Positions 8,537-17,044 of a DNA stretch of 27,835 nucleotides are shown here, in pieces. Within the stretch, counting starts at the first letter, position 1, and every line of letters starts with the position of its first letter. Position numbers and translations under genes: made by a program. Origin of the DNA: an uncultured Eubacterium sp. GTDB lineage: Bacteria; Bacillota; Clostridia; Lachnospirales; CAG-274. The notes beneath the pieces were generated by a model. It saw only the letters and a list, made by a program, of their open reading frames with translations. It was not told the origin of the DNA and did no database searches. The stretch is from contig UQRG01000007.1 in the NCBI GenBank assembly GCA_900543365.1, positions 1 through 27,835 of the forward strand. The letters are read 5' to 3'.

Positions 8537-8564
8537 TAAAGGTTAAATGTTTTATATGTAATAA

Positions 8565-8708
8565 AAAATGAACGGATAATTGTAATGATAAATAATATTT
8601 ATTAGCACAAATAGTTATAAAAAATATATTTTATTTGTGAGAACTGATATTATTTATACTTTGTAAATGATATAACATTAATCAATTATACAATTATCTG
8701 TTCATTTT
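8565..8708. repeat. 144-bp imperfect palindrome between convergent genes (MITE-like or two-way terminator)
   Basis: The outer arms AAAATGAACGGATAATTGTA (8565-8584) and its inverted partner (8689-8708) pair over 20 bases with one mismatch. Inside them, ATAAATAATAT at about 8588-8598 pairs with ATATTATTTAT at about 8648-8658, and CACAAATA at about 8607-8614 pairs with TATTTGTG at about 8632-8639. About 30 unpaired bases lie on the right side (about 8659-8688). The whole can fold as one long hairpin. I see no clear target-site duplication and no second copy in the window. It lies between the stop of the transglutaminase-like gene and the stop of ddl, so it could also end transcription from both sides. 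Confidence 0.6.
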
Positions 8709-8726
8709 AGATATTTAAAGGTAATT

Positions 8727-9665
8727 TTATTTTTTTTGTATATTTTTTTTAATAACTTTATCTAAAAAGTTACCAAAAGTTAGACCATAACTTCGACAAG
8801 CCATAGGTAAAAGGCTATTGGCAGTAAGACCTGGAAGGGTATTTACTTCAATAACATAAATTTGTTCTTCTTGAATAATCATATCTATACAAGCATAGTC
8901 TTTACACTTTAATAGTTTAAATGTTTTTTCTGAAATAACTTTAACCATATCTTGCATAAATAATGGCATATTTGAAAGGGCAGAAGAAATACCATTTTCA
9001 TATTTATCATTATAGTCAAATATTTCACCTTTTTTATTTACTTCCAATACAGCTAATACTTTAATTTCATCACTATCTTCAAATACACAACAGGTTATTT
9101 CTCTACCTTTTACAAATTTTTCGGCTATAACATCATCATTATATTTTTTTACAATATTGTTAACAGCATTATCAAGTTCTGAAAAGTCATTAACAATAGT
9201 AATACCTATACTTGAGCCACCTCTATTAGGCTTAACAATAAGTGGAAAACCTATTTGTCTTATTTCATCAACATAGAGAGTAAAACTTTCGCCTCTTTTA
9301 ATATATATATATCTAGGTGTTTGTATATGATTTGCTTCAAGTACAGTTTTAGTTGATTTTTTATCCATACAAAGAGCACTAGCAAGGACTTTACTGCCAA
9401 CATAAGGAATGTTAAGACAGTGCAGAAGTCCTTGCATAGAACCGTTTTCACCTAAACCACCGTGTAATGTACTAACGACAACATCTGGTTTAGTATTTAT
9501 TAAATCATCAATCCATTTGTTTTTTTGGTCATTTGGTATAGTAAATATATGTATATCGTATTTTTCTTTATCCAAGTTATTAAGCACATTATCACAAGAT
9601 TTAAGAGATACTTCTCTTTCAATTGAGTTTCCTCCTGCAAGTATGCCTAATTTAATTTTGCTCAT
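8727..9665 (-). CDS. ddl: D-alanine--D-alanine ligase
   Basis: Ddl joins two D-alanines using ATP, making the terminal dipeptide of peptidoglycan precursors in the cytosol. The 312-residue protein has the family length and marks: GGNSIEREVSLKS near the N-terminus, the HGGLGENGSMQGLL loop, the ATP-grasp VKPNRGGSSIGI stretch, the omega-loop FDYNDKY, and the C-terminal EVNTLPGLTANSLLP with metal-binding residues. The tyrosine in the omega-loop and the serine in GGSSIG fit D-Ala-D-Ala rather than D-Ala-D-lactate ligases of the VanA type. TTGGAGG precedes the ATG at 9665. It is the last gene of the leftward run that starts at polA, 15 bases behind the GalT-like gene. Confidence 0.95.
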   Translation of the reverse strand: MSKIKLGILAGGNSIEREVSLKSCDNVLNNLDKEKYDIHIFTIPNDQKNKWIDDLINTKPDVVVSTLHGGLGENGSMQGLLHCLNIPYVGSKVLASALCMDKKSTKTVLEANHIQTPRYIYIKRGESFTLYVDEIRQIGFPLIVKPNRGGSSIGITIVNDFSELDNAVNNIVKKYNDDVIAEKFVKGREITCCVFEDSDEIKVLAVLEVNKKGEIFDYNDKYENGISSALSNMPLFMQDMVKVISEKTFKLLKCKDYACIDMIIQEEQIYVIEVNTLPGLTANSLLPMACRSYGLTFGNFLDKVIKKNIQKK

Positions 9666-9680
9666 TGTAAAGCCTCCAAA

Positions 9681-10616
9681 CTAATCTTTAATAATGTTTC
9701 TAAGTTCTTCTGCACCATTTTCAGGTAAAACAGAATTAATATAGCAACCGGTACTAAATTCAAAGCCTGCCATATGACCTATTCTAGGTATTATTTGTGC
9801 ATAAAAATGGAAATAATCCTTACAATTAATATCTGGTGGACAAGAGTAGAGGCAGACATTATAAGATATTTCAGGTCTTAAAGTTACAAGTCGCTTTACA
9901 GAATCTCTGAGAATAATACCAAAATCCTTAAGTTCGCTATCAGTAAATTCACTTAATGATGAAATATGTCTTTTTGGTAACAAGTCCATACCATAAGGGA
10001 ATTTGCCATCAGCCGGAAGGTAGGATACAAAGCTTTGATTTTCGACTACAATTCTTGAGCCAAAATCTATACTGCAAAAATAACATTTGCTGTTTTTTTC
10101 ATAATATTCCTTTAACACATTTAATAAATGTTCCATTTTTAAGGGAACAACAGGTAGTGATGCTATTTGCCAGTGGGAATGGGATTGGCTTGCACCAGCA
10201 TCCATACCAGAGTTTTTAAATATTTGAACATATTTACTTCCATTGTCATTTTGAAGGTCATTAAATCGTTTTTGCATAACTTTCATAAGTTTAAAAAGAT
10301 GGTCATCGCTAAAATCAACTAACTTTTCATCGTGGTTTTGTGTATCAATTACAACATCGTGAACACCATAAGTTTCCTCGTTAGTGTGTACAAAAGGATA
10401 TTTGTTAGGAATTATTTTAATGACATTATCATAATATATTGGTTCTGGTGTCATATAACTGTTTTGAGGACAGAATGGACAAAATTCTTTAGGCGTTACC
10501 TTTACATCACAGTACTTTTTATAACTATGAGGCCTTTTTGCTCTATCGGTAGCGTAAAAAACATACTCTCCTGTTAAAAAGCATCTTTTTACCATTGTTT
10601 TATTTTTATCAAGCAT
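9681..10616 (-). CDS. GalT-like HIT-superfamily nucleotidyltransferase (hexose-1-phosphate uridylyltransferase-like)
   Basis: The ATG at 10616 follows an AGAGGTGA site that overlaps the stop of the upstream gene; a longer in-frame opening lacks such a site. The 311-residue product resembles two-domain GalT proteins: a zinc-type CPFCPQN near residue 42, NKYPFV, the HIT active-site stretch GASQSHSHWQIASLP near residue 140, a second CYFC pair, and the second HIT-like half with FPYGMDLLPKRHISSL and YFHFYAQIIPRIG. Classical GalT has HPHGQ at the catalytic site; here it reads HSHWQ, so the nucleophile histidine is kept but the neighbourhood differs. It may transfer UMP to galactose-1-phosphate or act on another nucleotide-sugar or dinucleotide. 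No other galactose genes are near. Confidence 0.75.
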   Translation of the reverse strand: MLDKNKTMVKRCFLTGEYVFYATDRAKRPHSYKKYCDVKVTPKEFCPFCPQNSYMTPEPIYYDNVIKIIPNKYPFVHTNEETYGVHDVVIDTQNHDEKLVDFSDDHLFKLMKVMQKRFNDLQNDNGSKYVQIFKNSGMDAGASQSHSHWQIASLPVVPLKMEHLLNVLKEYYEKNSKCYFCSIDFGSRIVVENQSFVSYLPADGKFPYGMDLLPKRHISSLSEFTDSELKDFGIILRDSVKRLVTLRPEISYNVCLYSCPPDINCKDYFHFYAQIIPRIGHMAGFEFSTGCYINSVLPENGAEELRNIIKD

Positions 10617-10626
10617 AATTTCACCT

Positions 10627-11700
10627 CTATCCAATAAACCACTTATTAACATTGCCATATAAATTGTTGACAGTTGGCTTTTTTTCACCTTTTATTCTGC
10701 TGTTTGTTACAAGCATATCTGATTTAAAGCCTATTCCTATAATAGGAAGTTGTGTACTCATATATTTATTTAATTCATTTAATGCTGCTTTGTATCCTTC
10801 TTCGCTCATTGCATTTGTACAGTCGCCTATAAGTTTATCCATATTAGCATCGCTATAGCCACCATAGTTAATAGCCCCACTACTGTTTGCTAAAGCTGAT
10901 ATATCCATATTTTCTTTTAGTTTAACACCACCTAAATATACAGTAAAATCACCATCTTTTAGCCTTTGTGTATATTCAGCAAAGGGAAGTGATTCAACAC
11001 TTGTGTGCATACCGGCACTATTAAATGAGTTGCTTATTAACTTAGCACTTTCCACTCTAGCTGAATTTTCACTATTTACAAGTATTGTAAATGTCATTGC
11101 TGATGAATTTTGACCACCAGCAGATATAAGTGTATTTGCAATATTAGCATCATAACTATAGGTATCCTCGCCAACTTTTGAAGTATAGCTATTGGCAGGA
11201 TTAATTGGAGTAACAGATGCTTTCATTTTATCAATATAAATGTCACTTATAATATTTTCACTAGGTATTAAGTGAGCAAAGCCTTGACGCACACTAATAT
11301 TTGAAAACATAGGATTTTTCACATTAAAACCAATAAATTCAAATTGGTTAGTAGGAAATTCTACAGCATTATTACTTAAATCTGTAGATATTGAACCAAG
11401 ATTGTTAATATCCACAGTAGCTGTATCAATAACATCTGATTCAAGAGCTTGGAATTCAGTATCAGCATCAGGCATAATTTTAACATTTATTTTTGATATA
11501 TAAGGACTACCATTTAAACCCGTTGATGATGCACTAAGATTCATTTCTTTAACAAGAGTATAATTATCAAATTTATAGCTGCCGTTACCAACAGGTTTCA
11601 TTTCGTCAGCCTTATTGCTGTTGTAATAATGCTTAGGTATAACAGGGAAACAAAGGCTGTAACCTACAGAACCAAGTCCTTTAGAGTAGCTTATTTTCAA
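10627..11700 (-). pseudogene. Oligopeptide-type ABC transporter substrate-binding protein, C-terminal part of a frameshifted gene
   Basis: This open segment continues a family 5 (OppA/DppA-like) extracellular solute-binding protein begun in the other frame at 11681-12148. Its first residues (KISYSKGLGSVGYSLCFPVIPKHYY) are an internal part of such proteins, not an N-terminus, and it has no signal peptide or ribosome binding site; the only start available is a TTG. The following GNGSYKFDNY, IGFNVKNPMFSNISVRQGFA and the C-terminal MSTQLPIIGIGFKS are typical of the family. It would bind peptides or another small ligand on the outer membrane face. No permease or ATPase genes adjoin it. Either the gene is inactivated or there is a base error in the sequence. 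Confidence 0.75.
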
Positions 11701-12148
11701 CTTTTGAATAAGATGTTATATTTTCAGCACAGCTTTTATATATAGTATCAAGTTCAGCATCTTCTAGTTGACTTAATGTATAAGTTACATCAGATGCTGT
11801 AAGGTTAGTACCATCATCCCATTTAACCCCAGATTTTAGTTTAAGTGTAACTGTATTTCCGTTTATAGTATAGCTTTCAGCAAGGTTAGGAACAACTTGC
11901 ATATTTTCGTCAACAACAAATAATGGTTCATAAATAAGCCTTAAAACTTTGTCAACAGTATTATCTCTGTTTTTTATAGGGTTAAGGGTTTCTGGTTTGT
12001 GCATAGCAATAGTCATTGTACCACCAGTTGTAGGAGATACTGTTTTTTCTTCAGTTTGTACACTGTTGTTTTCAGTTGCCTTTTCAGTGCCACAAGCTGT
12101 AAATATCATAGTACAGGCAACAATAAGGCTAATTATTCGCAATTTCAT
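11681..12148 (-). pseudogene. Oligopeptide-type ABC transporter substrate-binding lipoprotein, N-terminal part of a frameshifted gene
   Basis: The 155-residue segment has a lipoprotein signal with lipobox FTAC (Cys19), a Thr/Glu-rich linker, and the start of the family 5 solute-binding fold: TGGTMTIAMHKPETLNPIKN, LRLIYEPLFVVDENMQVVPN, LAESYTINGNTVTLKLKSGV and KWDDGTNLTASDVTYTL. It stops at TAA after SYSKVENKLL, while the rest of the protein continues in the +1 frame from about 11700. Intact relatives exceed 450 residues, so this product alone could not form the ligand site. It overlaps the end of the lytic transglycosylase gene by 20 bases, which supports co-transcription and normal initiation. 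A one-base insertion or two-base deletion near 11690-11715 would explain the break. Confidence 0.78.
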
Positions 12149-12704
12149 ATAAATCAGTCCTCAATATTATTTCGTAAATTGTCTTGTAAGACATTACTTT
12201 TTCTACATAATTTTCTGTTTCTCCATAAGGGATATAGTCTAAGTATTCACCATTTGAACTATACTTAGTATCTCCCAACCATTTTTTTACATTACCAATA
12301 CCAGCATTATAGGCAGCAGCCATAAGTTCTTCATTACCGTTAAACTGTTTAGATAAATAATTAAGTACCCAACAGCCAATGTCTATGTTGACATCAGGGT
12401 CTTCTATTGTAGCATAGCTAAAGTTTTTAATACCCATATTTTCCACAGCCCAGTCAATTGTGTTGGGCATAAGTTGCATTAGTCCTCTTGCACCTTTATG
12501 GGATTCAGCATCAGTTTTAAATCTGCTTTCTGTATTTATTACAGCACATACAAGACCTGGGCTTAAGTTATATTTGTCACTGTATTTTATTATTTGCTCT
12601 CCATATTTTATAGGAAACATTACACATATTGCACAATATATTACAAATAGCAATATTATTATCCATAGTATAGCTTGGAGTATAAATTTAACTAACCTAA
12701 ACAT
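12129..12704 (-). CDS. Membrane-anchored lytic transglycosylase (SLT domain)
   Basis: The product cleaves peptidoglycan glycan strands between MurNAc and GlcNAc, forming 1,6-anhydro ends. The ATG at 12704 is chosen for its AAAGGAGAG site; an earlier in-frame start lacks one. Of 191 residues, the first 35 hold one hydrophobic anchor (VKFILQAILWIIILLFVIY), and the rest is a goose-type lysozyme/Slt70 domain: the catalytic Glu in AVINTESRF, GARGLMQLMPNT, and AAYNAGIGNVKKWL. The domain order is that of the compact clostridial YjbJ-like transglycosylases, with no extra binding modules. It follows coaE by 41 bases in the polA run. Confidence 0.92.
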   Translation of the reverse strand: MFRLVKFILQAILWIIILLFVIYCAICVMFPIKYGEQIIKYSDKYNLSPGLVCAVINTESRFKTDAESHKGARGLMQLMPNTIDWAVENMGIKNFSYATIEDPDVNIDIGCWVLNYLSKQFNGNEELMAAAYNAGIGNVKKWLGDTKYSSNGEYLDYIPYGETENYVEKVMSYKTIYEIILRTDLYEIANN

Positions 12705-12745
12705 TTCCACTCTCCTTTTTAGTGGTATATAATTAACCACTATTA

Positions 12746-13360
12746 TTAAAATTCAAAAGAATAAAAGTTTTGAGTAAGTCCCTGATTAATCATTTTATGT
12801 TTTACAATATTTTCAAGAGTTTCTAAACTACCATTGTTTTCAATAATAAAGTCGCTTTTTTCTGCCAATGTATTAAAATCTTTTTGATTTCTAAATCTTA
12901 ATAGTGCTTGCTCTTTAGTTATTCCATCTCTTTCCATAACTCTTTTTAATCTTACATCAGTGTTTGCATTTACAACCCAAATATAGTCACAAATTTGATT
13001 AAGCCTAGACTCAAAAAGGAGAGGAGCATCAATTACAACACACTTTTTATCTCTGTGTTTTTCTATGGCGACCATTACTCCCTCACATATATATTTATGA
13101 GTTATGCGATTTAAAAGTGAAAGTTTATTAATATCTGTAAATACAATACTGCCTAAAGACTGTCTGCTTATTGAACCATCATCATTTAAAATAGTTTTTC
13201 CAAAGGCTGTTACAATGTCGTTGTAAGCAATACCTCCAATTTCCATATTTTCGTGTGCTATTTTATCACAGTCAATTATATATGCTCCATTTTTAGCCAT
13301 AATATTTGATACGGCACCTTTGCCTGAACCGCTTGTTCCTGTTAAACCTATTACTGTCAT
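12746..13360 (-). CDS. coaE: Dephospho-CoA kinase
   Basis: CoaE phosphorylates the 3'-hydroxyl of dephospho-CoA, the last step of coenzyme A synthesis. The 204-residue protein has the P-loop GLTGTSGSGKGAV (residues about 5-17), the substrate-binding IIDCDKIAH, the VVIDAPLLFES lid region and VMERDGITKEQALLR, all typical of the family. Its ATG at 13360 lies one base after the stop of the upstream small membrane protein, so the two are coupled. The placement behind polA is a common Firmicute arrangement. Confidence 0.96.
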   Translation of the reverse strand: MTVIGLTGTSGSGKGAVSNIMAKNGAYIIDCDKIAHENMEIGGIAYNDIVTAFGKTILNDDGSISRQSLGSIVFTDINKLSLLNRITHKYICEGVMVAIEKHRDKKCVVIDAPLLFESRLNQICDYIWVVNANTDVRLKRVMERDGITKEQALLRFRNQKDFNTLAEKSDFIIENNGSLETLENIVKHKMINQGLTQNFYSFEF

Positions 13361-13361
13361 A

Positions 13362-13742
13362 TTACTCCTTCTTTTCTGTTATTAAATATTGTAAATATAT
13401 TGCTACAATCATAAGTACAAAACTAGCTATACACATTGTTCTTATATTAGTAAAATAATGTGAAGTAAGTGCTACAAATAGAAATGAAATCCAACCCAAA
13501 ACACATAATACATAGCCTAAAAGCCAAATCTTACTTTCTTTATAAGTTCTGTCACTTGAAATATAAAACTTAATAAAACAAGGAATAGCAATAGCAAACA
13601 TTGAATTTCTAATAGGTATAAATTCACCATTTGTAATACCTTTGCCTGTTGTATCAAGTTTAAAAACAAGAAATAGCATTACTACTGTTGATAAAAACAC
13701 AACAATACTTGCCAAATATGAAAGAACTTTCTTTTTATCCAT
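13362..13742 (-). CDS. Small four-helix membrane protein of unknown function
   Basis: The 126-residue product is strongly hydrophobic with about four membrane segments (residues about 7-28, 46-60, 72-94 and 101-121), a charged loop SSDRTYKESK between the second and third, and a lysine/glutamate tail. It has no motif I recognise. The gene sits between polA (8 bases) and coaE (1 base) on the same strand, so it is almost certainly expressed, but its neighbours do not suggest a role. Confidence 0.7.
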   Translation of the reverse strand: MDKKKVLSYLASIVVFLSTVVMLFLVFKLDTTGKGITNGEFIPIRNSMFAIAIPCFIKFYISSDRTYKESKIWLLGYVLCVLGWISFLFVALTSHYFTNIRTMCIASFVLMIVAIYLQYLITEKKE

Positions 13743-13750
13743 ATTATCAC

Positions 13751-16387
13751 CTACTTAACTTCATACCAGTTGTTCCCAGTGTGTACTTCTGCTATTAAAG
13801 GAACAGAAAGGGTAACGGCATTTTCCATTTCTTCTTGAAGTATTTGAGAAACTTTTTCTTCTTCGTTTTTGTAAGCCTCAATAAGAAGTTCATCGTGTAC
13901 TTGTAATACAAGCTGGGACTTAAGACCTTCTTTTTTCATTCTGTTGTAAACTTTAACCATAGCTATTTTAATAATGTCTGCAGCCGTACCTTGAACTGGC
14001 ATATTCATAGCTACTCTTTCACCAAAAGAACGCTGTATAAAATTAGAACTGTTTATTTCTGGTATATATCTTCGTCTATTAAACATAGTTATACCATAAC
14101 TGTTTTCTTTGGCAAAGTTTACGCAAGAATCTATAAAAGCCTTTATTTTAGGATATTTTTCAAAATAGCTTGAAATATAATTGTCAGCCTCTTTTTTTGT
14201 AATACCTAAATCCTGAGAAAGACTAAAAGCTCCAATACCATATATTATACCAAAATTAACGGCTTTGGCATTTCTTCTTTGTAAAGGAGTAACCTCATCA
14301 AAAGGTACATTAAATACTTGAGATGCTGTAATTGTGTGTATATCTTGGTTTTCATTAAAAGCTTTAATAAGTATTTCGTCACCCGAAAGGTGAGCCAAAA
14401 CTCTAAGTTCAATTTGCGAATAGTCAGCATCTATATATACACAATCTTTTTTGGGTACAAAGACTTTTCTAAGCTGTCTTCCTAATTCAAGTCTAACAGG
14501 TATATTTTGAAGGTTAGGTTCAGTTGAGCTTATTCTGCCTGTTGTTGTTATAGTCTGGTTAAATGTAGAATAAATTCTGTCATCATCCTGCAAAACAGCT
14601 AAAAGACCTTCAGCATAAGTTGATTTAAGTTTTGCATAAGAACGGTATTCTAAAACTTTGCCGACTATTTCATCTTTATCTTTAAGTTTTTCAAGAATAT
14701 CCGCTGATGTAGACCAACCGGTTTTAGTTTTTTTGCCACCTTTAAGACCTAATTTTTCAAAGAGAATATAGCTTAACTGTTTAGGCGAATTTATGTTAAA
14801 TTCTTCACCGGCTAACCAATAAATATCCTTTGTAAGTTCTTGTATTTTGCCATCAAGATTTTTTCCGTAGTCAATAAGCCCTTGTCTGTTAACACCCATA
14901 CCGGCAAGTTCCATATTAGCTAATACATATGTTAAAGGTAATTCTATTTTGTAATATAAGTCTTGTTGATTATTTTCTGTTAATTTTTTATTAATAATAC
15001 TGTAAGCTCTGTAGCTTATGTCGCAGATTCTGCCACAGTATTCTGCAAACTCATTATCGCTTAAGTCATTAAGGCTTTTTTTGCTTTTGCCTTTACCTAA
15101 AATTTCTTCTGCTGAAGGATAGCTTTCATTTAAAAAGTCCTCTGCAAGTTCGTTATATTCATAATTATCCATTGACGAATTAATAATGTAACCACCTATC
15201 ATAGTGTCAAAAACAATATTGTTAAGGTTAATACCTTTTCTCTTAAGTAAAACAATATCTTCCTTAGCATTGTGGGCAATTTTATAATTTTGATTTTCAA
15301 AAAAATCCTTAAATATATTTAAAATTTCATTTTCATTTATTCTAAACACATAAGCTGTATTTGCTTTTTGAGTTATTGCAATACCCTTAACAACAGAATT
15401 TTCTGTAATAAGTTTGTAGCTACAGTATTCAAAAGGATTAATTTCAGCTAAAATATCTTTAGCTTCAGTAATTTCTTTAATAATTTTATAATTGGCAATA
15501 TGCTTTTCACTAACTTTGTCAGTGTCAAAACGATTAAGCATTGACTTAAATTCATACTGTTTAAACATTGAATAAGCATTTTCGTTAAATATATCTTCAA
15601 TTTTAGCATCTTCAATATTAAAGTTGACAGGCACATTAGTTTTAATAGTAACAAGCCATTTACTCTTTAATGCCTGTTCAGCAAATGCAACAAGGTTTTC
15701 ACTTGCTTTTTTAGGCTTAATATGACTGGCATTTTCAATAGCTGACTCTACAGACTTGTACTGTTGTATAATCTTAATAGCTGTTTTTTCGCCAATAGAT
15801 GGGACACCGGGAACATTATCACTTGTATCGCCCATAAGTGCCTTAACATCAATAAATTCATTAGGAGTAACACCATAGGTTTCTTCAACCTCTTTAGCAT
15901 TGTAATTTTCAATTATTGTGTTACCAGCCTTAGTTTTAGGTATTCTTATTTTAATAGTGTTTGTTGCAAGTTGCAACAAATCTCTGTCGCCACTTACTAT
16001 TACTGGAGAAATACCTTTGTTGTCAGCAATGTTGGCTAAAGTACCAAGTAGGTCATCAGCTTCATATCCGCCCATTTCAAGAGTTTTAATATTCATAGAG
16101 GCAAGAACCTTTTTGACTAATTCCATTTGTGGTCTTAATTCTACTGGCATTGGTTTTCTGGTTCCTTTGTACTCTGTATATTCTAAGTGTCTGAATGTTG
16201 GCTGATGAACATCAAAGCACACTGTGCAATAATCAGGTTTTTCTTCATCAAGCAATTTAAAAAAAATATTTAAAAAGCCGTAAACACCATTTGTAAATGT
16301 ACCCTCCTTGTTTGTAAGGAGAGGCATTGCATAGAAGGCTCTGTTCATTAAACTGTTGCCGTCTAAAAGCATAATTTTTTCAGCCAT
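13751..16387 (-). CDS. polA: DNA polymerase I
   Basis: PolA fills gaps and removes RNA primers during replication and repair. The 878-residue protein has three parts. The N-terminal 5'-3' exonuclease (to about residue 290) shows LLDGNSLMNRAFYA, GYEADDLLGTLA, VSGDRDLLQL and MGDTSDNVPGVPSIGEKTA. The middle domain (about 310-490) has lost proofreading residues: the usual DTE stretch reads FEYCSYKL, and the Exo III YxxxD reads YCGRI, so it is probably inactive, as in several Firmicutes. The polymerase domain holds motif A DADYSQIELRVLAH (about 655), motif B RRNAKAVNFGIIYG (about 705, with Phe at the ddNTP-selecting position) and motif C QVHDELLIE (about 829). ACGGAGG precedes the ATG. It heads the leftward run to ddl. 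Confidence 0.97.
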   Translation of the reverse strand: MAEKIMLLDGNSLMNRAFYAMPLLTNKEGTFTNGVYGFLNIFFKLLDEEKPDYCTVCFDVHQPTFRHLEYTEYKGTRKPMPVELRPQMELVKKVLASMNIKTLEMGGYEADDLLGTLANIADNKGISPVIVSGDRDLLQLATNTIKIRIPKTKAGNTIIENYNAKEVEETYGVTPNEFIDVKALMGDTSDNVPGVPSIGEKTAIKIIQQYKSVESAIENASHIKPKKASENLVAFAEQALKSKWLVTIKTNVPVNFNIEDAKIEDIFNENAYSMFKQYEFKSMLNRFDTDKVSEKHIANYKIIKEITEAKDILAEINPFEYCSYKLITENSVVKGIAITQKANTAYVFRINENEILNIFKDFFENQNYKIAHNAKEDIVLLKRKGINLNNIVFDTMIGGYIINSSMDNYEYNELAEDFLNESYPSAEEILGKGKSKKSLNDLSDNEFAEYCGRICDISYRAYSIINKKLTENNQQDLYYKIELPLTYVLANMELAGMGVNRQGLIDYGKNLDGKIQELTKDIYWLAGEEFNINSPKQLSYILFEKLGLKGGKKTKTGWSTSADILEKLKDKDEIVGKVLEYRSYAKLKSTYAEGLLAVLQDDDRIYSTFNQTITTTGRISSTEPNLQNIPVRLELGRQLRKVFVPKKDCVYIDADYSQIELRVLAHLSGDEILIKAFNENQDIHTITASQVFNVPFDEVTPLQRRNAKAVNFGIIYGIGAFSLSQDLGITKKEADNYISSYFEKYPKIKAFIDSCVNFAKENSYGITMFNRRRYIPEINSSNFIQRSFGERVAMNMPVQGTAADIIKIAMVKVYNRMKKEGLKSQLVLQVHDELLIEAYKNEEEKVSQILQEEMENAVTLSVPLIAEVHTGNNWYEVK

Positions 16388-16421
16388 AATACGCTACCTC
16401 CGTTGTTATATAATTGCCTAA

Positions 16422-16450
16422 ATTATAGTATACTAAATTTTTAACAATAT
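16422..16450 (-). promoter_or_regulatory. Possible promoter of the polA run
   Basis: On the minus strand a TATAAT -10 (16422-16427) lies 35 bases ahead of the polA start codon, within AGTATACTATAAT. The -35 is poor: 17 bases upstream the hexamer is ATATTG, and a better-looking TTGTTA is only 14 bases away. The -10 is convincing by position only. Confidence 0.35.
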
Positions 16451-16537
16451 TAAAAGGGTATTTTTGAAATTTAATAATAAAGTCAAAAACATAATAAAAA
16501 TCAGTTGTTTTAATATTTTATACAACATAAAACAAAG

Positions 16538-16951
16538 GTGGATAATGGTATACTTGATTTATTTGCAAAATTTGAAAGAAAGACTTTAAAAGGCGATGTC
16601 AGATTAGCCTTTGGGCAGGTAGAGAAAGAAAACTATTTATTGTCTTTTGCTGAATATTGGTTTATATAGTGCTATAATATATCCAAACTGTTATTATCAT
16701 CAGTTTATGCAAAGGAAAAAACAAGACGGTTGTTATTCTATCTGTTTTATTATAAAGGTGCCTATGATTTAGGTATATTAATATATGAAATGAGTATTAT
16801 TCATTATATTATTATTGTCAATTATTATAATAATTGTAATGATATAGATATAGAAAATTCTTTAAAAAAATTAAAGCATTTAAGAGAAAATGATTTGATT
16901 GATGAATTCGACTATCAACAGAGGAAAAAAGAAGTATTAGATATGCTATAA
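16538..16951 (+). pseudogene. Decayed small gene with SHOCT-like C-terminus, interrupted by an in-frame TAG
   Basis: In one frame a GTG at 16538 opens 43 codons ending in TAG at 16667-16669, and the same frame then stays open to TAA near 16951. The upstream part reads MDNGILDLFAKFERKTLKGD and so on; the downstream part has a hydrophobic middle (YEMSIIHYIIIVNYY) and ends in LKKLKHLRENDLIDEFDYQQ plus RKKEVLDML, a good match to the short SHOCT domain found at the C-terminus of many small bacterial proteins. No proper ribosome binding site precedes the GTG, since the AAAGG overlaps it. The second half alone could start only at TTG 16730 or ATG 16789, also without a site. This is most simply a remnant; a short expressed SHOCT peptide is less likely. 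Confidence 0.4.
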
Positions 16952-16991
16952 AAGGTATTTTTTATCTAATGACTGAGCTGTATTATTCGCC

Positions 16992-17026
16992 AAAAAGGAC
17001 TACAGTATAACACCATAGTCCTTTTT
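16992..17026. terminator. Two-way rho-independent terminator after potD
   Basis: AAAAAGGACTA (16992-17002) pairs perfectly with TAGTCCTTTTT (17016-17026) around a 13-base loop, with a T run on both strands. It lies 18 bases past the potD stop and 40 bases past the SHOCT-like remnant, so it can stop transcripts from both directions. Confidence 0.88.
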
Positions 17027-17044
17027 TACAAGTGAATATTTTTT

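Noticed and set aside
11681..11720. Programmed ribosomal frameshifting as the reason for the split substrate-binding gene
   Set aside because: The needed shift is +1, and there is no prfB-like slippery codon before a stop and no downstream stem. Mutation or sequence error is simpler.
15918..16205. A 95-codon + strand frame inside polA
   Set aside because: It is antisense to the conserved 5' nuclease domain of PolA and has no start signals of its own.
16422..16447. A Rex-like site at the polA promoter (TTGTTAAAAATTTAGTAT on the minus strand)
   Set aside because: Only the first half matches TTGTTAA; the second half (TTAGTAT for TTAACAA) has several mismatches, in a strongly AT-rich region.
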